Origin: Rhypophila decipiens
Lineage: Eukaryota > Ascomycota > Sordariomycetes > Sordariales > Naviculisporaceae
Length of the DNA stretch: 64,000 bases
Assembly: GCA_033297075.1 (NCBI GenBank)
Contig: MU858053.1
Coordinates: 248,001 to 312,000 of the forward strand
Direction: 5' to 3'
Shown: positions 44,018-54,868 of the stretch, piece after piece
Layout of the letters: the number at the start of each line of letters is the position of its first letter
Numbering within the stretch: the stretch's first letter is position 1
The notes under the pieces: model-generated
What the model saw: the letters and a program-made list of their open reading frames with translations, nothing else
Databases searched by the model: none
What the model was told of the DNA's origin: nothing
Translations under genes and position numbers: made by a program

Positions 44018-45845
44018 CGACCGCTCAACTTATGAACTTCGATGCAATAAACTACGGGCCGAACTGAAGCAATGGGAAAACGAATGGGCTAAGACATCTG
44101 GGGGCAAGAAGCCTTCCCGTGAAGATATAAAACAAAACTCAGAAATCTGTAGGTACTATACTACCTGATTTTCACCTGATCTTCAAGGGGTTTTGTTGTC
44201 TAACGAATTTCCAAAAGCCAACAAGTACAAAGAGTACAACAATCTCCGCGACACCCTCGCCGGGAAGATCAAGCCCACAAAGACCCTCCCTTCTGCTGCA
44301 AGACATGAGGAGACTGTAGCCAAACAGGAGCAGCGGCGAAAGCGCAAACAAGATAGGGACATCGTCCTCCCTCCCTCCCGAACACCGCAGAAACGATCAA
44401 AACACGCGCAGACACCACTCAAATCACAAACATATGCCGATGTCGAGTTCTCCGCGGCTGTTTCACCGTCTCTGTCCAGAAAACTCTTCGGTAGCCCCGA
44501 ACTTCCAACCTCTGTCGACCCCACGCCTCAGAGAGACGGTCGAGTCCTAGGACTATGGGATCTTTTATCCGCGACGCCCTCGAGGTCAACCGGCGACGAT
44601 GCCACCTCGAGCAAAAACACACGCCAAACCAATGCTACACCTAGCAAACACAACGGCATACCCGACAATGACGACGCCCTCGCGACAGCCAACGCAAATC
44701 GCCTAAACCGCACTCCTAACTCATCACGAATGAACAAATTCCTACTCGACGAGCTGCCAGGCATGATGACGCCTATACACAAGCGCGACAGAAATCTCCA
44801 GCCAACCGACAAGACCCCTTCCTCAAGATCAGTTTCAAAACTACACTTTGCGACACCGGCATTCCTGCGTCGCTCTACAGCGCCGTTGCCCGCTGTGGGC
44901 GAGAACGGGGAGTGGAAAGTCCATCCGATCAAGTTACCCCGGAAACCTAATGCGCGCGGGCTGAGCAACATGGTTGCGAGCTTACGGAAACTCGAGGAAG
45001 AAGCGCTGGATGATGGGCTCGAGGTTATGCGAGAAATGGAGATGGAAGCAGAAGCACGCGAATCGCTTGCACCTGGGTCTAAACCCATAGCCAACGTGGC
45101 TACGGCAGCTACAGCTACGGGGTCAGATGAGGCTGCTGGGGCAGAAAGGACGGACGACACGACGCCGACGACGACGGTCCAACAGGAGAAGATTGTTCCC
45201 CACGAGGAAGAGCAGCAACGCCCAGAAAGACCACTTCTACTAGGCGGGTTCGACGACGAGGTTCTATATGACAGCGAGGAGGAACAACAGCTTGACCGCG
45301 GCCAGCCACTCCGCGTATTCAAGAAGAAGGGCCAGAAGCGCACGACCCGAAAGGTGAAGATGAAGCCGAGCATAGTTAAACGGCAGCAACCGATTGCGGC
45401 CAACGGTGATGATGATGACAAGGACGATGACGACGAGGTCTTGGTTCCTGAGACACAATTCGATTCGACGAAATCGGGTCAACATCTGGAAGAAGGGAAT
45501 GCTCTTCTTCTTGACGAGGATGCCTCGGGGTCGGAGTTTGACGACGGGGACTTGTTGCATGATATTAATGATGATGATGATGATGACGATGGTACAAAGA
45601 AGAAGAAGAGGGCTAAATTGAAGAAGACACCGAAGCAGCAGGAGACGGTGAAGGATAAGAAGAAGAAGAGCAAGGTAGTAGCGGAGGAGGAGGAGGAGGA
45701 TAAGGAGAATGGTGGTGGGATCGTGAAAAAGACGATACGAAAGGTCAAGGCTACGGCCTTTGCCAACTTTAAGCGTCTCAAGCTGAAGAATAACGGTGCC
45801 AAGGGGGGTCCCGGGCATAATAGCAGGTTTAGGAGGAGACGGTGA
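44007..45845 (+). CDS. sld2: DNA replication initiation protein Sld2/Drc1
   Basis: CDK-regulated replication factor that binds Dpb11 once phosphorylated and helps load GINS. It is the fungal relative of the RecQ4 N-terminus. Exons 44007-44148 and 44218-45845 give 589 aa. The conserved N-terminal domain is ELRCNKLRAELKQWENEWAK and KKPSREDIKQNSEISNKYKE, joined across the intron. Multiple SP/TP sites that CDK could phosphorylate follow (PSRTPQKR, AQTPLKSQ, ATPSRSTG, RTPNSS, KTPSSR). The middle block FATPAFLRRS and PARGL-like KLPRKPNARGLSNMVASLR are also typical of Sld2. The C-terminus alternates acidic tracts (DDDDKDDDDE) with Lys-rich runs. Confidence 0.92.
45567..45591 (+). repeat. GAT trinucleotide tract in SLD2
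   Basis: Imperfect (GAT)n run coding for an Asp-rich stretch in the SLD2 C-terminal region. A second shorter GAT/GAC run lies near 45410-45435. Confidence 0.8.
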
Positions 45846-46591
45846 GGTTCATGAAGGCTGGAGTCTGGAGAAGTGGCATGGATGGAATGGTGGGGTCTTG
45901 CTTTTTGGTTTTGGCTTTTTTTCCTTTAGGTACAGGAGCAGTATTTGTTGGGCGAGAGCGGTTTTCTTAGCATTGCATGGTATAGCATGGTATGTATAGG
46001 GGTGAATACATTATACTGGCATATGGCAGATGGCGTATGTACTTTTGTCACTGTACCTAAAAACATACAAACTTAACTGTGTGGTGAATAGATCTCTTTA
46101 TATCCTATTTTCCGACCCTGTTGATTGGTAAAGTACTTTTATATGGAGTAAGTAGATTCCCAGTAAACTTATATCTAGCTCACCCTGGAACGTTTCGAAT
46201 GCTAAGGTAATACAAGGGATCCAATTTACTTGTGATTTGCTACAAGATGAAGAAAAGAAAAAAGCTGCCAGAGAGTTGAGAAAGATTTCCCCCCAAAAAT
46301 GAATTAAAAGATGGGTACATAGCTAGGTACCTAACAGAGATGCAAAGCGCCTCACGCCCAACTACGTATGCAAAGAATAAGACAAAAGAAAAAGACAAAA
46401 GAAAAATGTATATGGCCGCCGTCCTGTGTTGTACCGTGATTTCTATATATGCCTTGTCTCCCTCCCTCCCTGACAAAGTTGGGTATCATCCTTCCTTTTC
46501 CCTCCCATAGCTACCTCCCTCGCTATTATCAGAAATAATCATCCAACCTTTACTACTTTCCTTCCAATCTGTCACAAGAGCCCACGCTATC
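45846..46591. other. Intergenic between convergent SLD2 and secreted-protein genes
   Basis: 746 bp, AT-rich. Contains only the expected 3' flanks. No gene seen. Confidence 0.5.
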
Positions 46592-48484
46592 TCAACGACG
46601 TGGCTCAGGAAGTGGGACGACTGTATTCGGCGGCGGCAGCGATGTTGCCGGTGGCGTGGGGGACTTATCCGCCCGACCTGCTTCATCTCCGGGCTGCACT
46701 TGTTGTCTTTCGGTCGTCACCGTCGCAGTAACCGTTGTTGCTCCTCCTGGCTGGGTGGTGGTTGTCGTCTGGATATCTGTCGTGGTGACGGTTTCCGTGG
46801 CGGTGGCTGTGGAGACCGATACCACTGTTACTGTTTGGATGCGTTCGGCGGGTGGAGGTGGGGGGGCGATGGAAGATGTAGGAGGAGTGGCCTCCTCGCT
46901 TGTTGCGGTTGATTCTGAGGCTGCTGCGGACGTTGGTGTTTCTTGGGCTGCCTCTGAGGAGGTAGAACTGGCAGGGTCAGGACTGAACGAGTATACCGTG
47001 GTCTCGGTCACAATCTCGATCACGGTCCCGGTCGTTTTGGTGATGGTCGCAGTACCAGTGAATTGGCCACCTCCTCCTCCAGATGTAGAAGCGGCCTGGG
47101 AAGCTGGAGGAGGAGAAGATGAAGAAGGAATGGTAACCACAGAGTTTGTTGTTTCCAGGGGTAATGAGGAGGATGACGACTCCAAGGTCGGGGACGAAGA
47201 CGGCTCCTCCGGTACGGTGACGGTCGCAGTAGCTGTGACAATCGTGGTGGTGCCTGCCGAAGTCGTCACCGAGACCGTCTTGGTATACTTGCCACTCTGG
47301 CCAGGTGTCGGAAAGAAGATGGTGGCATTCTTCCCGAGTATGGATTGGGCTGTGTCCCTGTCGAGACAGTTCAATATCACGCCGTCAGTGACATTGATAG
47401 GCACGGCGACACAGCCCGTTCCGGGGGAGCAAGGATATATGTCAAAGGCACCATTGCTGCTGCAGATGCCAGTACCACCCGCCACACAGGCAGCCTGTCC
47501 TTCGCTACAGGCCGAGTCTGGGGTCAACTTTGAATAGAGCAGATTCAAGTGCCTGGCCTGCTGGAGATTCTTCTCGTAAATGCTGGCGTTTACTCCTTTT
47601 GTAGGGCTGGGGATCAAAGTGGCCACGCCTGTAGGGATTTCGGTGTTTGGCGTTCCTGTGGGAGAATGTGTCTCGAAACTGGTTGGCAGCGTATCCGTAG
47701 CATTGGACCTCGTGGTTGTGGTCAAAGAAGACGAAGTGACATTTGGGAAGGCCTGGGCCGTGGAGCTTATGACGGGAGCGCTGGTTGATATGCTAGACAA
47801 GGAGGAAGACGGCGACAAACTGCTTGGACCGGTGGAAATTGACGGCGTAGTTGTCTTTGGCGGCGGCGGCGATACAACAACCGTCCCACTCAAAAACGAG
47901 GTAACCTCGAGGGTCGACGTCAAGGCGCTGGAAACAGCAGCCGAAGATCCTGGTGAGCTGGTGATAGTAGCAGAAGAACTGGATGATACCGCTGAACTGG
48001 TGACCAGGGTAGAAGAAGCAGTCTCAGACGTTGGTTCTGTCGAAGGACCAAGTGACACTGTCGTCGAGGTAGTGAATCCCGAGGGAGATATACTGAAACC
48101 CGGCTCAGCAGACTGTGTTGTGGACTCGACAGGAGAGGCTGGACTCGAGCTTGGTTTTGGCGCGGCGATAGTGGTGACAATGGTCGACTGTTCTCGACTG
48201 CTGGACAAAGGCGTTTGGGAGTTTCCAACATCACTGCCCCCTTGAGTTGCGGTTGTTCTCTCCGAGCTGCTCTCCGGTAATGTCGATAACGTTGATGCTG
48301 GCGCCTCGACGTCGGTCGCCGAAGATATCGCTGCCAAACCCCGGTTGATGGTTGGGAGGTTCGCGCTCGCGCTGCTGTTCAGCGAGACATCTCTCAGCCA
48401 TCTCGTGCCTCTTAGAGGACCTGCTTCTACCAAGGCAGCGAGAATGCAAGCGCGAGTAACCAGGTCGCCCACTGTGATCCGCAT
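46592..48484 (-). CDS. Secreted Ser/Thr-rich protein with a CBM19-like Cys module
   Basis: Single exon, 630 aa. The N-terminus (MRITVGDLVTRACILAALVEAG) is a plausible signal peptide. Most of the chain is Ser/Thr/Pro-rich and probably heavily O-glycosylated. A compact Cys-containing module sits at about residues 324-385: DSACSEGQAACVAGGTGICS, then YPCSPGTGCVAVPINVTDGV and LNCLD. The spacing resembles chitin-binding CBM19 modules (C..G..AC......C......C..GT.C......V.C), but that match is by eye only. A second half has repeated TTTIVTATATVTV and TTTDIQTTTTTQPG tracts. No terminal hydrophobic GPI signal is seen, since the C-terminus is Pro-rich and polar. Role is likely in the cell wall or outside the cell. 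Confidence 0.75.
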   Translation of the reverse strand: MRITVGDLVTRACILAALVEAGPLRGTRWLRDVSLNSSASANLPTINRGLAAISSATDVEAPASTLSTLPESSSERTTATQGGSDVGNSQTPLSSSREQSTIVTTIAAPKPSSSPASPVESTTQSAEPGFSISPSGFTTSTTVSLGPSTEPTSETASSTLVTSSAVSSSSSATITSSPGSSAAVSSALTSTLEVTSFLSGTVVVSPPPPKTTTPSISTGPSSLSPSSSLSSISTSAPVISSTAQAFPNVTSSSLTTTTRSNATDTLPTSFETHSPTGTPNTEIPTGVATLIPSPTKGVNASIYEKNLQQARHLNLLYSKLTPDSACSEGQAACVAGGTGICSSNGAFDIYPCSPGTGCVAVPINVTDGVILNCLDRDTAQSILGKNATIFFPTPGQSGKYTKTVSVTTSAGTTTIVTATATVTVPEEPSSSPTLESSSSSLPLETTNSVVTIPSSSSPPPASQAASTSGGGGGQFTGTATITKTTGTVIEIVTETTVYSFSPDPASSTSSEAAQETPTSAAASESTATSEEATPPTSSIAPPPPPAERIQTVTVVSVSTATATETVTTTDIQTTTTTQPGGATTVTATVTTERQQVQPGDEAGRADKSPTPPATSLPPPNTVVPLPEPRR

Positions 48485-50536
48485 GATTATTCGTTTGTTC
48501 CTCCCCCAAGAAAAATGCTCTCTGGCGATTGCGAGAAGAGGCCGAAAGAAGTAGAAAGTAGCAGTCGGGAGAGTCAGTATAAAGATAATATGGACGTGAA
48601 AAGATGAGCTGAAGACTGAACGAGCCCAACGAGCGTGGTTTGTGAATGTAACGAAAGGAGAAAGTGGCAGACCAGCTGTCAGGTTGATGTGATGTCTGAA
48701 GCCAGGCGTGTGTCACAGTCAGAGGAGGACTGTCTGGGTGGGCAAAATAAATGACTATTCTTCGCCAGAAGCCAGTGCACTGGTCGATATAGAACGCGAA
48801 TAGCACAATCGTGGATCAAGCTATTGTCTATGACACAATAAGAAGGGAAGGGAAGGAAAGGACAGACGAAACAAGACAATAGAAGCAAAAAGTTCGGATC
48901 AAAGAGAAACAGAAACCAACGAGAGGAAAAAGAAGCAGAGCGAGAAAGAAACAATGGAGGATATCCAGGTCGACCGCTGGCTTGGTAGATTCTTCCTATC
49001 AATACGCGACTGGAGAATCAACCGGCTTTGACACGCCAGGAAGCGACCCAGCAGTCTCTCCAGGGGCAGGTAGCCCCGTCCATTCATTTCCAACAGCCTT
49101 TCATCTCATGTTGCTCAGTTCAGATAGTGGCCAACATGGACCAGACAGAATAAACGGTTGGTCACCCTTTGTCCGGCCACAATGGGAGCAATAAGTGATG
49201 CAGATACCTATGGTACCTTACCTACCTGGCTGCCATTTGCGCGACTTGGCAATTTCGACCTTGTCGTCATGTTCGGCCTTGAGCTGCGAGAGCCAAATGT
49301 CTGTCCGGGGCTCGAATTTTGAGATGTAGTGAACCATCACAGCTGTGCAAGTGGTTGAACGCTCCTGGCGAGTGAAAGGAGTGGATCAGCAAGTGAACAA
49401 AGTTGAAGCTACAAGAACCAATCGCTCGGGAAATTGCAAGGGCCGAATCAACCGCTGGCAATTGAGCCCAACGTTCAGTTGTTTTATGTCAGGGGCAAGA
49501 ACAACCAAGAACAAAAGGTGAATCGATGTCGTTCGTTCAATGAATCCCTGACACTAATTAACCAACGAAGCGCTGAGTCCCACCTGGAGCAGCAGAGGTT
49601 GGCGCGGAGCCGCAAGCTGCTGGTGATTCCGTGAATGGGGCTTTGAGGAGGTTTCGGCGTTAAAACGGCCTCACAACTCCACGTGCCAGAATAACTCTCA
49701 AACAAGCGCCTGGCCACTTCTGATTGGCTGATGCAGAACCCCCAAGTCAATCTTCAATTCTGCATCGACAAACCACAGCCAATCACTCACACGGTTCAGG
49801 CAGATGATGAGAAACGCCATTCAACCTGATCTCGTGTTGTGTCATGACACACTGTCACCCATATAACCGGGTCGGACGATGGTGTGTGAAATGCAAAAGA
49901 CAAAGAAAAAAAGAAAGCATACCGGTACATCTTTGAACTTTTCATTGCCGTTGGTTTTAAACTTCCAGTTCTTTCTGAACAGGGTCCATCCAGCCAACCC
50001 CCAAACCTGCGCGGACAGCAGCAGCGGTTGCATGTGCTGCGGGTTGAATTCGTCAAAGACACGCCCAACAACGGTACCGAAAACAATGAATTATCAAACA
50101 TCAAGTTGTCCTGATCGATGGATCATGCCTTCTTGGATATGTGCTTCATCACGAGGTGTCCATGTTCCCGATAAGGCTCATGCGATTAATACACATCACC
50201 CATGCTTCACTCCCGCTTTGTTTCCCTTCAACATCGCAGCAGTCCCGTCCGCATTTCAACACTCAAGTAAGAAGAACCGAAAACCGCTCTTCCGTGATAT
50301 GCCAAGTCCCCCGTTAGAAATGCTTTCACATAATAATTGATAAATCTTGTTTCTCGTTACAATGCTAGTCCAACTACATAGTAATCCAACCATACTCCTG
50401 GTAATGATGCTTCTCGTTACAATGCTAGTCGCGACAATGATCCAACCATAACCATAATAATGCAAGTGATGCACAACACCGCCTGTATCATTTACGCCCC
50501 TGTCCCCATGCAAGACTCTAGTATAGCACAGTGGTC
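48485..50536. other. Intergenic region
   Basis: 2.05 kb with no supportable gene. A pair of inverted CCAAT motifs (about 49723 as ATTGG and 49779 as CCAAT) lies about 1.2 kb upstream of the secreted-protein gene. A 60-bp direct repeat occurs near the dim-2 3' end. Confidence 0.45.
50351..50450. repeat. 60-bp imperfect direct repeat downstream of dim-2
   Basis: TTCTCGTTACAATGCTAGTC occurs at 50351-50370 and exactly 60 bp later at 50411-50430. Each copy is followed at a similar distance by ATCCAACCATA. Confidence 0.8.
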
Positions 50537-53500
50537 CTAGAGACGAACGACAGTCAAGCCGCTGACCTTGTCACCCGCTGGTTCTACCGGCGCCTCCACA
50601 TCATCCGCTGGCTCTATCGGCATCTCCGTCCCCGGGAACATCCCATCCATGGAGTTTCCCACACCATAACCCGGTAAAGCAGGCCTCAAACCCAGCAAAG
50701 CAGGTCTCTCCTCATCTACAGAATTCACCATATCAAAGTCCCTCGAAGCAACCTCCTCCTCGTCCAAAGAAGATTCGCCAGCCGGAGTAGTCGCCACAGC
50801 AGAAGGACTCTCCTCGTCAGACGAGCTTGCCGTAGACGTAGCCAGTTCAGTTCCGTCGCAACATCTCCTCTTCGTCTCCCGGGCATGCATTTCGTTAAGC
50901 AGCGACGTCAGCACCCGTTTCGTTCCCTGGCTGCTTCCGCTTCTCGGTGTCGCCGTTGAACTGCTGCTGTTCGAAGCCATCGTCGCAGCAGGTGTAAACT
51001 CCCTCAGGGTGGTTGACAAAGCAGCAGATCCTCCCACACAAGTCTTTACCCCTACCCAAGGGTCATCGTAGAGCGATCCCAGCCAGGCTTCTCGGAGCTG
51101 CAGTCCCAATGCAATAGCCACCTGTCTCGCGACACTGTTCCCGACCAGTTTCCACTGATGAGTTCTATTCCCAACCAGAACTTCCTCGTCGGGGAACCCC
51201 TGGGCACGGCGCACCTCTTGGACCGAGATCGGACGGTCCTCAGCCCAATGCAAGCCGGCGCTAAGCCTCGCATCGGTGGGATTACATGCGGTGGTCACGG
51301 TGCCAAATATATCGTTGGGTCTGACCCGTGTCCATCCTTGAGAGAAGGGGGCAACACGCTCTGACCCATCCGGCGGAAAAAACTGCCTTTCCGCCGGCGT
51401 CATGACCCCCTTGCCTTTGTTCCATGCCTTAGCAAAGTTGAGGCCGCTAGGGTGTGTAGGGATCAGCGCAAACTCTCGACGACGGTCGTATGTCGGGCCG
51501 ACCGAGAGGCGGTGGTCGGGAAATGGGATACACGAGTCCGGAGTCGAGTCGTAAATCGGTGGGAGATCGGCCGTGCTCTCACCTGCGCTGACGTAGGTGA
51601 ATGGAGTAGGACCGAACATGCGGCTTACGAATGGCTCTCCGTTGCACATCTTACCCAGCCCCTGGTTCTTCACCTTTGGATGATGCGAATGCGAAGGCCG
51701 CGGTGCTTCGGGCAGAGAAAGTCCTGGTGCTGCAAAATAGAGAAAGACACGGCTCCGGCTCTGAGGTGCGCCGTGAGACCAAGCGTCGCCCATGATCAAC
51801 TGGGCTTGATATCCAAGCCCAACCAGGGCGCAGAATAACTGCGAGAGAACATCTTGCTTGCGGTTCTCTTGCGACTGGACGATTGTGGTTACATTCTCGA
51901 GTATGCCATACTGCGGTCGATAAAAGTCGACAAACGAGGCGAATGAGGCCACTAACGATTGATTCTTGACCTGCTTAAGCGTTGTCTTGTCGGCTGTAAG
52001 GCGGGAGAATCCAGGGCATGGACTCCCACCCGAGATGAAGTCGACGTCTCCGGGTCGAGGAACGTTGTCTGCAAATTTGCCTTCCATAGCTAACTGCAGA
52101 AGATCATCGACAGAGCCAAGAAAGGGCCGCGTTGTTTCTGGAGTCGGGCAGTTGGCCATATAGGTGTGTATTGCCTTGTCCCATATATCGTTAGCCCATC
52201 GCATCTCGACCGCACCGCCCTCCTCGAGACCACGGCCGAAATTGCCGCTGCCACAAAACAGGTCTAGACCTCTCAACTTGGGTGCCCGGTTATGATCCGG
52301 GTCAAAGCCTTGCCGTAGGGTTGTGGGAAATTCGCCATCAAATGGGGCACATGTACTGACGCCATCATCAGATATCTTCAGCTGGGTTGTGACGAAAAAC
52401 AGGTTTCCTGTACCCCCTTTGTTGTATGGCACTGGTATGGGTGCGTTGGGCCTGACGAAGCGAACGCAGCATTTGCCTATTATACTCGAGGCCTTCTTGA
52501 CCACAAGACGTTGGGTGTAGACCAACTCATTCGGCGCAGCATCTCGTGCGCGTGGATCGACGTCCTTTCTCCGCAACAGCTTCCTCAATCTTACGAACCG
52601 CAGCTGTTCTTGCTTGAAGACCTTCACTACCTCGCAAGTCTCGAGCAGAGGCTCAGGCTCAGCTGCAGAAGCGTTGGTATATACAAGGACAGTATCCCCG
52701 ACCCTGAATGGAAATGGAAGCGGGTCATGTTTGCATCTCAGGTTCGATTGGCTCAACGTAACCCACCGACGCTCTGGAACCACGTATAGTTGCCGAACAA
52801 CAAACTCGCCCTTGGGGTTAATGGGATCTCCAAACCAGTCCACCGAGTGGGTAGCAAGTATTTCGCGTCCCTTGACCCGTGCGGATGGGCCTTCCTCACA
52901 AGTGCAATGGTCCGACAGGAAAAGTTCATTTGGCCACGGATACCTCATCATGCAAGGGGTTTCGACCGGCCGATAAAACCAGGTAACATCGAAACTTTTC
53001 GATCCGTTCCTGGGATTGGTATGGACCCTTTGTACCAGTCCAAACCACCTTTCGTCTTCCACGCCATCTTTTGAGCTCATCCGCTCCCATTTCGTATCCG
53101 TGATATCTTCATGGTCTCGTGGCGTGCTGATGGTATCACCAACCTTGATAAGATCAACTTGATCTTGGGATAAGAATGCCGTCGCCACAGCAGTTGGCTT
53201 GGCAGCCCTTCGTCGGCTTTCTTCCTTTGCTTTCAAGCTGGCTTCTTCTGCTCCAGGACCACCCACCCTCAAAACCTTGCCGAGAATCATATGTCCGAAG
53301 CACTCCATGATATACGGAGTTACAATCGTCATGGCCTCTTCGTATTTTCCTTCTCGAGTTTTCAAGGCCACCGGCGCGACATCAGGCTTCCAGCGGTTGA
53401 AGTGCATTGTCTCCTTGAACAAATTTAAAGCACTGACTTTTCCCGGGTCAAGGACGCCGTGCATCTCTTTCCAGATGAAGCCTATGTTTGCCACTACTGA

Positions 53501-54319
53501 TGTTCGAAAGTCATCGCCGTTGTGTTTCTGTCGCCACTGCCGAAAAGACCGCGAAGTGCCATGAGCTTTGAGTGCCCATTGAATGAACTTTTTCTGAAAC
53601 GCCATGATGGTAATCTGTTGCTTCCTCTCGAGCATCCAGGTGCAGAAATCCACGACGTGCTTGGCGAGATCTGCGATCCAGAGGAAAGGCGTGTGGTACC
53701 GGCTGTACTCTATCGCTGGCTTCTTGAGTCTGTAGTATATCTCCGTATGGGCGTTTCTTCTCGACCGCGCCCAAATGTGACCCACGACGCTGTGGTTCGA
53801 GACGCCATAGTTTCCTATTGGTAGCCCGATGACTTCGACCTTTTTGAGATAAAACTTCAGGTCCCCGTGGCTCACGATGCCATCGAAGAATAATGAACCG
53901 TGGCCGTTTTTCGTCGAGAGGTGATGGAGGGGCCGCATCTCTAACGGATACATATCCGAGTTTATGTAAAAAGTGAACTGGTCAAGGTCAAACTCGATAA
54001 AGTCTTCGTTTTGTTTGTCGCCTTGGCGCTCTAGCGTTTCCGTAAGTGCGGCAAGAGCTTCTCGCTCCCCTATGAGGGGAGCAGGTGGTATAAACCCATG
54101 ATAATGTGATCTTGCGGTCACCAGACTGGACTGCGGCAAATGGACATATATGTTTGTGCGCGACGGTGGACTGATTGCAGACCTCTCGGAGGGGCCTTCT
54201 TCGCGGCGGTAGGGAATTTCTTCTTGTGTGAGAGAGGTGGCATCTGGAAGCACTTCGATGGTATCTTCTTGGCAGAGCGAGGTGGCGTCGAGTGTGCCTG
54301 GAAAGGCGATCGGACTCAT
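50537..54319 (-). CDS. dim-2: DIM-2 type DNA (cytosine-5) methyltransferase
   Basis: Cytosine-5 methyltransferase of the fungal DIM-2 class. In Neurospora this class makes all vegetative DNA methylation, guided by H3K9me3 and HP1. Single exon, 1260 aa, starting at ATG 54319 (MSPIAFPGTLDATSL). The N-terminal part resembles the replication-foci-like domain (QFTFYINSDMYPLEMRPLHH). Two BAH-like segments follow (KVGDTISTPRDHEDITDTKW and FRVGDTVLVYTNASAAEPEP). The catalytic domain has motif I DLFCGSGNFGRGLEEGG, motif IV GGSPCPGFSRLTADK with the catalytic Cys near residue 766, motif VI YGILENVTTI, motif VIII APQSRSRVFLYF and motif X QWKLVGNSVARQVAIALG. A Ser-rich acidic tail of about 160 residues extends past the catalytic domain. 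All methyltransferase motifs are intact, so it should be active. Confidence 0.96.
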   Translation of the reverse strand: MSPIAFPGTLDATSLCQEDTIEVLPDATSLTQEEIPYRREEGPSERSAISPPSRTNIYVHLPQSSLVTARSHYHGFIPPAPLIGEREALAALTETLERQGDKQNEDFIEFDLDQFTFYINSDMYPLEMRPLHHLSTKNGHGSLFFDGIVSHGDLKFYLKKVEVIGLPIGNYGVSNHSVVGHIWARSRRNAHTEIYYRLKKPAIEYSRYHTPFLWIADLAKHVVDFCTWMLERKQQITIMAFQKKFIQWALKAHGTSRSFRQWRQKHNGDDFRTSVVANIGFIWKEMHGVLDPGKVSALNLFKETMHFNRWKPDVAPVALKTREGKYEEAMTIVTPYIMECFGHMILGKVLRVGGPGAEEASLKAKEESRRRAAKPTAVATAFLSQDQVDLIKVGDTISTPRDHEDITDTKWERMSSKDGVEDERWFGLVQRVHTNPRNGSKSFDVTWFYRPVETPCMMRYPWPNELFLSDHCTCEEGPSARVKGREILATHSVDWFGDPINPKGEFVVRQLYVVPERRWVTLSQSNLRCKHDPLPFPFRVGDTVLVYTNASAAEPEPLLETCEVVKVFKQEQLRFVRLRKLLRRKDVDPRARDAAPNELVYTQRLVVKKASSIIGKCCVRFVRPNAPIPVPYNKGGTGNLFFVTTQLKISDDGVSTCAPFDGEFPTTLRQGFDPDHNRAPKLRGLDLFCGSGNFGRGLEEGGAVEMRWANDIWDKAIHTYMANCPTPETTRPFLGSVDDLLQLAMEGKFADNVPRPGDVDFISGGSPCPGFSRLTADKTTLKQVKNQSLVASFASFVDFYRPQYGILENVTTIVQSQENRKQDVLSQLFCALVGLGYQAQLIMGDAWSHGAPQSRSRVFLYFAAPGLSLPEAPRPSHSHHPKVKNQGLGKMCNGEPFVSRMFGPTPFTYVSAGESTADLPPIYDSTPDSCIPFPDHRLSVGPTYDRRREFALIPTHPSGLNFAKAWNKGKGVMTPAERQFFPPDGSERVAPFSQGWTRVRPNDIFGTVTTACNPTDARLSAGLHWAEDRPISVQEVRRAQGFPDEEVLVGNRTHQWKLVGNSVARQVAIALGLQLREAWLGSLYDDPWVGVKTCVGGSAALSTTLREFTPAATMASNSSSSTATPRSGSSQGTKRVLTSLLNEMHARETKRRCCDGTELATSTASSSDEESPSAVATTPAGESSLDEEEVASRDFDMVNSVDEERPALLGLRPALPGYGVGNSMDGMFPGTEMPIEPADDVEAPVEPAGDKVSGLTVVRL

Positions 54320-54868
54320 GGCGGTCCGGGGCAACGTTGATTTTGGTGTGAATCGAAGACAGAGACGTGCTATGGGTTTCGGCGAGGTGAATTTCCTGAC
54401 GTGATGTATCTATTTTCTGTCGAAAGAATGCCGACGTATTTTCTGGCGAACTGGAGGGATGATGAAGAAGAGTGTGGAAGGAGCGGAGTGGGCGATGACC
54501 AGGAAAGAAACATTGTGAGTTTGCAGTGTAAATAAAAAAGACTTGAGATGGACATTGTTCACGCGTTTGGACCTCCGTTGCTCGCGCGCGTAGCTCATTT
54601 TTTTGGTGAGGGATGCGCGTTTGCAAGTCAAACACGAAAAGAAATGCCAAGACTCTTAATCTTTGAGTCGCCATTGGCCAATCATAGCCTAGCATTCCAG
54701 TGCTGGCAGGTACCAACAATTAGGTAATCACAGACTACGTTGCTAAGGAGAAAAGGGAGCAGTGAAGCAGTGACTCCTCCATAGCAACAAATTCGAGTGA
54801 GAAGCTGAGAAATGTATTAAAATGTCATTGGGTATCATAAACTTCCATGCCTTCCGGTTGTACCTCAG
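54320..54868. promoter_or_regulatory. Upstream region of dim-2
   Basis: 549 bp between the dim-2 start and the stop of the next gene on the same strand. It must hold the dim-2 promoter and the upstream gene's 3' end. No ATG was seen in the last 100 bp before the dim-2 start. Confidence 0.5.
54673..54682. promoter_or_regulatory. Palindromic CCAAT box
   Basis: ATTGGCCAAT, a CCAAT site on both strands, 354 bp upstream of the dim-2 start codon. It would suit the HAP/CBF complex. Function is inferred from the motif only. Confidence 0.35.

Noticed and set aside
44528..45421. 297-codon open frame antisense to SLD2
   Set aside because: Ser-rich shadow of the Arg/Glu-rich SLD2 coding sequence. No independent evidence of a gene.
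47580..48245. Long open frame on the plus strand opposite the Ser/Thr-rich gene
   Set aside because: It is the mirror of the Ser/Thr-rich coding bias. It has no domain and no start context, while the minus-strand frame is longer and has a signal-peptide-like start.
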